This document shows positions 22,001 through 34,000 of a stretch of DNA of 64,000 nt, in pieces; within the stretch, counting starts at the first letter, position 1; each line of letters begins with the position of its first letter. The translations under genes and the position numbers were made by a program. The stretch comes from Branchiostoma floridae (taxonomy: Eukaryota; Chordata; Leptocardii; Amphioxiformes; Branchiostomatidae). Below the pieces are notes generated by a model, which worked only from the letters and a program-made list of their open reading frames with translations, searched no databases and was not told where the DNA came from. The stretch is taken from assembly GCF_000003815.2 (NCBI RefSeq), contig NC_049994.1, forward strand, positions 10,975,736-11,039,735, given 5' to 3'.

Positions 22001-25000
22001 ATGAATTTAGAGGTCAGGCCGGGACCTTGAGAACAATACAAAGAATGATGGAAGGATTTAGAGAATGACATTCTACTATAGGAATTTGCTTCATCTGAAT
22101 GGTCACATTAGCTATGCTTGGGCAGCCCCATGGTACCATGTGTGGTAGGAATCTAGGTCACTCCTGAAAGTCACCTGTGTCTACAAACTGATAGTCTTTT
22201 ACATATTGATTGTGCATTATTGATGACTTGCATTGATGGTGTCCTTGGGCTTTATGTGGGGAAGTCTATAGAGTGGTCGATGGTTGTCAGGTTTTTCACA
22301 GCTGGGGGTAGTCTAGGAGCGAGCCGGTAAAGATCCTGGCGACCCAACCTCTGCTTGGAGAATACTGTAAATGCATTATAAGTCTGCGGGGAAAATAGAG
22401 TGTTTGCGATGGTTTTAAGTTCGTGGTAGCGCCATAGACTGCAGTCTCATACTATAATAGAAAAATGTTTTCGTTAGTTTTAAGTTTGTGTAGAAGTGGT
22501 TACTGCAAAACCCGCGAACGTAAAACTACCGTGAACATTTCTGCATTTACAGTAGTCTGAAAGTTGGTTAGGTGAAAGTAGCTTTCAGTTCTCTTCACAT
22601 TTGTGTGTGGGAGGGGGGCTTGACTGATATATTTTGCACTAGAGCATTGAAAGAATTTTGAGGAAAATTTCTTTGCAGATGTCTTTGTATGTTGTTTTTA
22701 TGTTGCCTTCAAGGACTACTCTGCTACATAAAGGAAATCCTCATGGAGAAATTAGGCATGAAATTAGAGAGTAAACAGAGGTTTTGCCCTCAGGATTTTT
22801 TTCTACATGACATAATTCAGATAAGAGAGAATTTTCCCACGGATTCTACACTAGTGGAGCCGAGGTATCTACAGACAACATTTTTTATTGTATTCATCAG
22901 CTAACGAATTTTAATCTTGCCATTATTGTCTCTTACTTGACACGAATCACACAATGTGAAATAATCTTGTCAATAGAAGATGAGCAAGGCCTTCCATTTA
23001 TGTGGCAAATCAGTCTCAAGAACTCTAAAGTGTTTTATTCTTGATATCATAAAAAAACAGTTTTTGCCAAAATATATCAACAATTTCATATTGGCCACCT
23101 GATTGGTCTTTGGTGGCAGTTTTGAGCGTAATTTTTTTTACCCTTTCCTATTCGATCCAATGATTTCTGTATGGTACAGTCCTGTAACTTAGCACCCATG
23201 TTGATGGGTGTTTGCCATTTATGTCAGCTGTGTACCTGACCTTAGCGATGACCCCAGCTCTACATATCCTGTTAGTGTTACTGTAAATGCAGAAATGTTC
23301 GCGGTGGTGTTATATTCGTGGTTTTCGCGTTGGCCACTTCACCACGAACTTAAAACCACTGCGAACATTTTGCCATTATAGTATGAGACTTCAGTCTATG
23401 GCACTACCGCAAACTTAAAACCACTGCGAACACTCCACTTTTCCGCTCTTGTAAAAGGAAATCCCTGCGAAGTTAAATGCATTTACAGTACTAGCTTAAC
23501 AGTGCCAAGCCCCAGGGAATAGCACACATGCCTTGGATGCTCCTCTAGTCTCATATGGAAACATTTCAGTGGGAGGGGGTGGAGGTGACAGATAGTTTGG
23601 CTCCCACCTATGGCGCCTTCAGTGTCCCTTGTTATCTAGCAATTCATCATGTAGCCTGGATAACAGACCCCAGACCGATCTCAAAAATATCTATTAATTG
23701 GGATCTCAAAAATATGTATTAATTGGGCTGGGGTAGGGAATCCAGGCTGTTCATCATGGTTTAATGTTATTTATAGATTACTTAACAAATCTGTGAGATG
23801 TAATGTTAAAAACATTGTCATATTCTTGTCCAAAGTGCTATATTATTAGAAGTATAAAACAGCATGTTATGCCTTGTTGAAGGATTGTGACACATTGAAA
23901 TAACCTTTGTCCAGTGTGTATGGCTGGCTTCCTTTTATTACGACCAGCACGTAGACCTTAGACCTTAGACCTTAGTTCCTCCCGCACGTAGAAACGAATG
24001 TATATTGACAAAACTAATTAATATAGTAGGAATAGGAATATGGCATGTAAAGAGATATGGCTGATCAAATCTTCGTCTTTTTCAGCTCAAAATTCAGTCA
24101 CCCTTCCTGATGATGGCACCACACGAACAAACCTTGGCGATGATGCTTTACTGGAGTACGGGTATACAACCGAAGCTGGTGCCACTATGCTTTTTGAGGT
24201 GTGGAAAAAGGTGCCATTGAGTGGCATTGCCAACAAGGCCAATAATGGATCGTTTGATGTCTTTGCTGGTTATCGGGTAAGTATCACTAACATGTAGTGA
24301 TGTGTAACAACAAAGGCACGTGTAGGTTGTACACAGTATTTGGAGTTGACCGAGTATTTGTCAAACATTGCTTAAAGTCAGATAACAGCATGTTTCTTTC
24401 AACAAATCTTGCTTAGATCAGGACAGGAGAATTCTGACGATATGGTCATGTTAACCTACACACCTACAGGCCAGTGCAATGGCCGAGTGGGTAGAGTGTT
24501 CGCCTTGCATTCCATTCCATTCCATAGGTTGTAAATTTGATTGCTGGCTAAGTCATTAAGACTTAAGAAATGGTACATACTGCTTTCTCTGTTCAGCTCT
24601 TATGAGAAAGATTATGGGAGTTAAATGCACATCAGCACCAGCAGACTAGCCCCCTGCTGTAGTGGCTTTCACAAATGTGTGGGCCGAGGGCTACAGAAAT
24701 TGAAATGAATGCCATCCCTAGGGGGCAACTTAAACTTGAACTTTCTAACAACTCGAACCTTTACTTTCTAACCTACAGGGCAGGGTAGAGCCTGTTGGAG
24801 AGGCCAGCCTGAGACTATTCTCTGTCACCAAGGATGATGCCGGACAGTACCAGCTCTCTACAACCTTCAGCGATGGCACCTCGGATACCAAAGAGAGGAC
24901 CCTCATCGTCCAGTGTAAGCTATATGTTTTATTTTGCCGGGAGTTGAGGAAAACTCTTTTTAACTGTAAAAGTATGCAATTCAGCCTGTGGCTGCCATAT

Positions 25001-28000
25001 ACTTTTTATTGGATCATGTTGATCAAATAAACCATTCATTTATTCATTCAAAATGTACATGTAATATAAGAAGTGAAATCTGGTTGAAATGAATATGTGG
25101 AAGTATTCTGGAACATGTTGTATTGCAATATTGCTACAGACATACACCTGCTTAAAGGGAGGGCATAGCCCTCAGTTTTGGGCTTCAAGCTCTTAACAGT
25201 GACTGTTTCTTTCAGGGGAAAACTTCTTTTTAAGCAAAATATGGTAACTGCAAATCAAGGATTCAGCTACAATAACAACTGAGTTTTGTTTTCTTTACCA
25301 AACATCTCTATCTAATTTTGGTAGAATTGAGATGGAAATTGGGTGTGCACCATTGATACAATGTGGCGAGAACTGTCCGAACTGTCTGTAGCCGCCACGC
25401 ATCAACTCATGATGCAAGGGAACGATTGATTGATCTTTTCCCTCTTGTCTAGTTGCACCAGAGGACACAACAGTCACAGCCACCCCTGGCCTGATAGCTC
25501 AGGAAGGTGTCACCGAGGTGGTGCTTACCTGCCAGGCAGGTGGCATCCCCGCACCCACCTACACCTGGACAGGTGCTAACCTCCCCTCCGATGCCGCACA
25601 AGACCCCAACACGGGAACCCTGACGCTCACCAACATCCAGAGAGCCGCAGCAGGCCAGTACACCTGCACAGCTGACAACGGAGTTCCGCAGCTCCCTGGA
25701 GACGACCCTACAGCACTGACCAACAGTGTCAACGTCCAGGTCCAATGTAAGTTTATCACAGAAGTACTGTAAATGCAGAAATGTTCGCGGTGATTTATGT
25801 TTGCGGTTTTCGCAGTGGCCACTCAGAGCTCGAAATACTGGGTGCATGTGCACCCAGGTGCACCTAAAATTGGAGCTGTGCACCCAATCATTTTCTGTGG
25901 GTGCACAGGGTGCACCCAAATATTTTCTTGGGTTTATGTTAATACTATGTAAAGATATCAAAGTATACTAGCATACAACATATTCTTGACATCATGGTAC
26001 TTGTTTCAGAATTTGATAGCTTGTAACTAAGTATTATTATTAGGTTATTACTTAAATTTAAGCGGTGCACCCAAACATTTTTTGGCGCACCCAATTTTTT
26101 AAGCTGGGTGCACCAGTGCACCTAATCCCAAAAATGAATTTCAAGCCCTGCCACTTCGCTGTTTCAGACCACTGATTTTTATCATCACCAGCTGAAAATC
26201 GAGTTTTTGTGTGTGCTTCTACTTTTACGAGTGCCAGAAATAAAATAAGGAATTTCTTAGCATGTCCTTTATTCTTTGTTGAATGCCTGTTGTGTCCCAG
26301 ATGAGAGTTATGCTGTCAATCCAAACACAAACACACACACATACACACAAAAACGCTACCAAACATATAACCTTCTATTGAGGGTAATAAGGAATTTTCT
26401 AGCATTTCCCTCATTCTCTGTTGAATGCCTATACTGTCCCAGATGGTCCCAGCTCTGCCACCATCACCAGGGACCCAGCAGACAAGGTGGTCCAGTGGAG
26501 CACCGTGACCCTCAGCTGTGCCGTGGACACCGCCAACCCTCCCGCCACCTACACCTGGAGCAGGATCAACGGCACCCTCCCCACCAACACAGACGAGGAC
26601 AAGGTCAGTGCCATTACGTACATCGGTCGCCTACTCAACTGTTCAAATGTCCCCATGTCCTAATTCTACAAGTAGAGTATGCCACTAATATTGTTTTAAT
26701 GTTTTATATACCTAGTAGTATATACCTAGTAGTTACCTACCTAGTATATACCTAGCTTTATATACCTAGTAGTATTATGTACATGTACCTAGTAGTCTGA
26801 TTTTATAAGTATTCCATTTTTAAAGATTTTCTGGTGATGGATATTGATCAGTGGATATTGATCAAGTTTATTTTATTGTAATATCAACTGCAATGAAGCC
26901 CTTGGGCTGCGAATGTGATACGTTGTTTCTTCTTCTTCTTCTTGATAAACCATTACACACAAGGTCGCCGGCACGCTGAGGCTGAGGTCCATCCAACCCG
27001 ACGCTGTCGGAACCTACCAGTGCGCTGCGTCCAACGGGATCGGAAACGCCGTGACTGCCACTCATGTTATTGATGAAGTGGAAGAAGGTATGGATACAAT
27101 GTCCGTGGTCTCTCTGGACTGTGGCTCTGTAAGAGTGCTGCTGAGGAACTGGATCGGCTTTTTGGAACTTTTCACAAAAAATTTAGAAATAAAACATAAT
27201 ATTAGTAATGTTGTTTATAATGTATCCTGGTCCGAGTTTCTAAGAATGTATCCGTTTACTCAGCAAGCATCTTTGTGATCTTGATGATGTATAACAACTT
27301 TCCAGACAGTTTTAATGAAAGTAGAGCCATGGTCCAGATGTCATTGTTTCTAACATAGCATGTTTCAAACAGTCCTGTTCTCATATAGAGTGAATTTCAC
27401 ATAACCATTGCCTAACTATGATATGAAAAACTTGTAACATTTAAACATGTAAAAACATTTTCTATCAAACATATGAGAGAAACAGTTTCTTCAAAATATG
27501 TACACATGTTTCTTTCATAGAATATTTTTCTATGCAATGAAATATGTAATAAAAAGGACAGGACTGGTTTCAGCTTTTCCGAATTGCCCTTTTTTTTCAA
27601 GACTATCTAGTGTTACATCTCCAATTTGTAATTGGATTTTTATTATCTTCAAAATGATCAGTGAATAAAGATTGACTTTCGGAATTGGAAGTATAAAACA
27701 TTCATAGCCATAATGAAAAATGTATAAAGACATTTGATAGCACTGGATAGTCTTGTTGGCTTGACAGGTGTCCTATGTAGAATTTGATGTTTGTTGTGAA
27801 CAACTTGGCTTAAAAATTGCAAAACTGTTTCAAGCAACTTTTTCAAGCAAAAATACCTTGCTGCTGAGGCAGGTTGTGGGGGCATCTTTCGTTGACATTA
27901 ATATTTGTAACTTCCATATTCAGAGCGGTGGAATGGTGGCAACATAAGCGATTTTTCTCCTAATTACTTTACTGGTGTGGGGAGATTTTTGAAACGGTGG

Positions 28001-31000
28001 CTCAGTGTCCTAGCGATAACCCAGGAACTAAGAATACAGTCTTTGCTGTACCAAATGTTTCAGTTCCATCAACAAGGCAAATTGTTGATTGAAAGTTTTA
28101 CACATGGTTTTGAAATCATTACCAATTCTGGTTCATATTATGCTTTTTTCTCTCTTTTTTTTGGCTTTGACAGTTTCATTTTTCCAAGTATTTTGGCAAC
28201 TGACATTAAACTATGACAGTAATATGAAATGTTCATGGATTTTTTGGGAAATGTTTTTGTCTGAAACGGAAATCGAAAGAAATTGAAATGGTACAACAAA
28301 GACTTTTCTGGATTCTGTTACAAACTTGCACTCCATACACCTCCTAATACCCTTAGCTGTCCTTGTGGCTAACCTGTCTTCAGTCACACCATTCGTAACT
28401 GTTGTAGTATGGTCTTCTGTTATCTTTCCTGTCATTTCTGTGTGGCATAACTCAATTATGGGTCAAACACCTGAACTGAACTGTCTCTTACACTTCTTAA
28501 TCATGTCGTTAACCCTTCATCATGGCAAACATCTAACCCTGAGACTTGTGCAAAAACAGCTTGTGTCATAACTCACAGTGAAATGTTTGTGTGGTTAACA
28601 CTGTTTAATGGGGCTTTCTGTGTGTTGGTGGCACAACTTTGGTGTGCTTATATGGCTTTTATGACTTGAAGTTGAACTGATTCATTTTATTTCATAAATA
28701 GTTTGGCTGTTCGAGGAACATTAGTAGATAAATGATTGTGAAACGGTTATACACAATGTAACTCAAGAACAAAATTGTGTCCTGTTATTAGATATATGTT
28801 TGTGATAAAAATTTAAGCATTTTGTTGAAAATGTATGACAGTTTAGACTACATCAAGTGGGAAATTACAAAACCTATTGGTGTTTTCTGGAACAGCCACT
28901 ATATTTACCAAACAATCTTTATGTTACGTTTGTTTGAAATCCACATGTTTGTGCGTAGCTTTTTATTTGTTAACAGCTGTGGGTCCCTTTTGATGCAAAA
29001 TTTTGATTACATAATGAATGTACTTGGGTAGCAATAGAAATATTGCATCTTTAATTATTGAAAAGATTTTGTAAAAGATTTTTTCAGTAGTTACTCATCA
29101 AAATGTGATGGCAAATCTTAGTTGGTATAAAGATGCCATACGGGAAAAGCTTTCACTGTAAAGCAGAAACTCAATGGATTCCAACCATAAAAACACATTG
29201 ACAATGGGTGGATGTTTCTGACAAAACTAATCATGTGTATGTATATTTCTGATTAATCTACATGGGATATTGACAACAAATATGTTTGCCATGATTATTA
29301 GTAGTACTTTTTTGCTTTCATTCTAATGCCATGTAATAATGGATCTTAATTTCTTTCTGCCTCTGTACGATTTGATTGTACTATATTTGAGTTGACATCT
29401 AATGGCATCTTTTCTTTTTCTTTTTTTGACATCCTTTCTTCATTATGTTCTCCTAACTCAACAACTGACCTGTCCCCACCACTTAAATGATACAGCAACG
29501 TTGCCACCACCAAGTAAGATCCAGGGACATAAGACCCTACCTTGTTATTGATGATTGATGTTGATTTGTATTGATCGATGAATGATGCTGTTTACTTGGA
29601 TCAATGTCCTTCCTGGTTTGAAGTCATTGATGTTGTCACAAGGCATGTTAATGTATCAGATTTGCTTGTGTTTGCAAAGTTTATGGTGCATTGTGACAAG
29701 GATGATTTTAGATCAGCTTTGGACATTGAACCATGAAACAAGAAGTGATTTGAGATGGAGTAACAGTGCTATCTACAGGAGAAAAAGTAGTAGTTTTAAA
29801 ACGGCTATGTTTTGACAAAGAAATTTGTTGGAAGAGATGCTATGGCCATTCTGGCTTGAATTATACAAAAGACAATATCCAGAGATCTTTGGTCCTACAG
29901 ATAACAAATTCTGCCATTTGTCACCACAATTCGAAACATACGTTTTTGGAAGTGGTCTCCTAACCATATCCTCCTGTACACAGCACATATTGTTCCATCT
30001 GTCTATGATTTCCACTGTCTCTCTCCTTGTGAAGAATTGTGGAAAATCAGATGATATGTACAATGTATACCAATGATGCATGCAATGATTGCCACTTGGA
30101 CAAGTCTTGAACTCAGACTGTTCTTGCCAATTGTGGTGGTTGGGTCTGTATAGAAGCTGCTGCATCACCCCCGGAGACACTCCCTCGTCGTAGTCAAGCT
30201 TTCCTAACTAACATAGAGGATGGAGGGGCTGTATGCTTGTCAAAAGGATGGAAAATAGTACTTCTTCTTCCAGATCTTAACATTTGATGTTAAGGTTACA
30301 AAATAACTCTGAAAAAAGAGACAAATGTATGCATGTTAGTTTGCTGAAACATAGGCTATTGCATGCTGTAGAACCTTTGAAACACTACAAGCATCATACA
30401 GCCCCTTCATATTTTCACCCCACCCATCCCCACCACTCCCAGCTACCATTACATAGAACTAACACCGTATTAGCTTAATTTTCATGGCTTTGGTATATCT
30501 TCTGTAGTTCAGATAACAGAGAAACCTAAACACTACCGCAATCCACACTGCAGCTTTTTCTAAGCTTTCTTCTATCCTAAATATTCAAAATCTTCTACTC
30601 TAAATTGCCTCCTTGGCTTTATTTGCTCTGCTAGTCTTTCCTTCCTCGCTCTTTTCATTGATTAATTCACAAGGCTGTCCTCAACGCCAGTTCTTTGGAA
30701 CACATGCATGACAAAACCTAACACAGTCAAAGTAGACCACAGGTAGTAGAGCTCCCGACTAACGAAACTTTGGAATGGAAGTTTTCTTAACGGACGTTTG
30801 CAGAGTGTTGTTTTTGTTAATGGTGTTCTTTTAAACTGAGTTTGTGGCTCAGTGAGGAGCTCTGTAATGTACAGGGTGCCCCAGTAATGAAACTGTTGGT
30901 TTACTGTTTGGTTTTTACAAACTAACTTTTGTGGTATTACTTATGCTTTGTAGCAGAAAGGTTGAGAACTCACATTGAACTACCTGTTAATCTTTGAAGT

Positions 31001-34000
31001 CATTGTTTGCAGCCAAGAAAATGTTTGGGCCACTTTACACCTACCTGAAGATGTTTTAAAAAAAATCATTGGAACACTTCCAAGTTATGTTCTGAAACTG
31101 CTGACCATAAAATTCACAATATTTCTTTATTATGAGAGACGACAAAGTCCCAATGTCTTACCTTTCTGCTATGTAATAAAGGCAAACTTCTTAACAAAAT
31201 CGCTTTGTGCTGAGAAAGCAAAGTGATCTCATTAATGATCAAATTTTTATTGGGACACTGTGTAAGAAGTTAGTCTTGGTCCATTTAAGCTATTGGAAAA
31301 TTTGCCCCCCAAAAAATACCATGACTATGTTCATAGTTGATATTTGAAGTAGGAGGAATAATGGAAGGTCACAAAATAATTTCTTTCCCCCCCAAAAAAA
31401 AATTCCACTTGTTTATATATTTTGGAAATAAAGTTCACTTGATTGTTTGAAATTATCCGATCCTTGATTTCGATATGTGACTAAAATGGACCAAGACTCT
31501 TGTGATTCAGTTGGTCAAGGCAAGTGTATACATGCCATTGTTCATATCTCTCTGCCAAAAATGTGCAACCCACTGCAAAATCAGCATCAGTAAACATTAC
31601 TGTATAGCACTTGCCTTGTACATCTTTTAATCTAATCAAATAGAGCAGGAAATGATTTCAAATTTATGAGTTGATTGTGGAAAAATTAACAGATTGCCAA
31701 GCTGCAGTGATTGCCATGACAATTTTTTTTTTATTATTTGTTTCTCGGTTTTGTTTTGACCGCCTAATCATGGACTTGAGTTCTTTTACTTATTTTCATT
31801 AACTGGCTGGTTTGGAGTATGACATTTCCTAACATAACCTTTCTTTTGTTTCTTTACTTTTCTCCTTCCTTGAACCCTTCATTCGACCTGTTACCCCGCC
31901 ATCCCCATGATGCAGCAACGAAGCCACCACCTACAACCACAACAAAACCAGTTACCACGGAAAAAGTTGTGCCCCCGGCACCTCAAACGGGTGGTGGTGC
32001 TGATGGAGCCGTAATCGCAGGTATGGGTGGCACGAGAAAAAAATCAAACAGGAAAAGCACTAGTATAGAAACAAGTGGCTCTCAATTTTGGATGAATGCG
32101 CCTTTTTCAGCACTCTGACCCACCTTCTCTCCTGACCGTACATTTCACAGCGCCCGCGCCACCGAGCGCGAGGATCGCCTCGGGGAATGTCATTGGAGGT
32201 AAACCTTCCCATGTGTTGCCAAGTGTGCTGTCGCCCTCCTTGCTTTCACTTCCTCTCTTGCGCTTACCGCCGTTTGTTTTGTTCATGTTTGCGGCTGTGC
32301 TGTGCAGTTCTTCCACCACTGTCTGTGCTCACTTTTTCGCTGGTCTGTGCACTGTGTGCGTCTAATTGTTGTGGTTGTCACAGTCACGTTCCTACTGAAG
32401 GAAGCCGCACTAAATCCGACGCAAGAAGGTGACAAGGACTTGCTGGGAAACTTGCCTTGGCTTGTGCAGCGCAATAGCACCTTAGTCCATTTAGCAAACT
32501 ATGCATGCTTCATCACTACATTTGCTCCTTGCATTACTACCCTCTCAAGCATCGTCTAACAAGGCTTCAACCTTTTGCATGTTGCTGTTGACTTTTGTTA
32601 CCTTTTGAGTGATGTAGTATGCTGAGGGTTAAAGCTGTTCTTTCTTTTATCAAAAGCTCTCTCACTCACTATCTGGTTTATCGTCTAGAAAAGCAGTCTA
32701 GAACTTTGCCTATGAGGTGCAGCTGTTATGCAACCAAAGGGGCTTTTTTTCTAGGCTAATCTAATTTTTTCTATATAAGAACTGTAATGGAAAGCACATA
32801 ATTTTCCTTTTATTCTTAACATTGTTTTAAAACTCCAAAATGCTCATCTTTGCCATGTGACGTTATCTTGGCTGTCATGTTCAAGAAATGCTGCTCTTGC
32901 AAACCTACCACATTTAGAGGAACCCTTCCAGCCTCCGAATCAAACCTGTCTTCGCCATAGTACTGTGTTCTATAGAATAAAACTGCTCTATAGAATAAAA
33001 CTGTCACACGTAACATAACTCCTTCAAGCATGCAACTTTCCATCAGTCATCCACCCATGGACAGGCCAAGGCAAGTTTCAACCAGCAAAGTCGTACACAG
33101 TTCTACAAATGTGACTGTCCTGTATCTGCAAGTATGGTCTGTAATTTCTTTCTACCTCTGGAGAGAGCTCTTACAAAAATGTTTTATTCCCTCGCAAATG
33201 TAGCAGAAATCAAGGTTTATATCTAAAAAGTATGAGCAATCCTCTCTCCAGATGTATTCCAACTGTAGCCAGGTGCATCCTGGGATTGTTTTACCTCCAC
33301 GGACAGACCTTTGACCTCCCGAGAGGAGTGGGCAGGTAAGTGGTGTGGCGGCGGCAGACGAAGGGTGGCGGGTGGTGATCAGTGTGTGTTCATTCAAAGT
33401 TGGAGCCCCTCTATCCCCAACAGTGCCACGACGCGTATGAACATCAGCAGCCTTGGATTCAATCTCGTTTTGTACAACATACAAGATTTACAACAAAACA
33501 AAAAAAAGCCCGATTTCTGCTGGCGTTCATACTTGGCAATGGCTACCCCTGTAACCTGCTCAATTTTGAATGAATACTGTTCTAGGGACAGGCAAGTACT
33601 ACAGGCGGAACTACCTTGATCAGACGGATAAAATTGTGCTTGGAGGTAGGGTAACAGACAAATCTCTGCACCGTTCGTGGGATGTGTGTGTGAGAGAGTA
33701 GCGAAACTTGTGCACGAAGGTCTAAGAGTGAATGGCCTGTGGTTTTGTTTTTGTTTCTGCATGGCTTGAAACCTTTGCCTACTTCTCAGAGTTTACCAGC
33801 TTGGGTGATGTCCTGTCTGTAGTTTGTTCTATCCGCAAGGTTTGTCTAAGGTTTCTTTAGTAGCAAGCAAGGCAAAAACAGAATAGGGAAGACCACCTGG
33901 AAAGATTCTAAGTACTTGTATATTGCAACTACAGTAAGTATCTATCCACCCTGTTGTGAAGATATCCATGAAATCTCTTTTATTTGGAGGCGAAGGAGGT

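Larger units (their letters stand above)
7071..24085 (+). other. CADM intron 1 (17 kb)
   Basis: No exon-like open region with family similarity was found. It holds several small transposons and repeats listed separately, one 100-N gap, and long AT-rich stretches. A large first intron after the signal-peptide exon is typical of vertebrate CADM genes. Confidence 0.75.

Noticed and set aside
30132-30170. Pro-rich phase 1-1 open segment with AG/GT borders in the CADM stalk region
   Set aside because: The donor is poor (CGTC then GTAGTC) and it lacks similarity to the other stalk exons.
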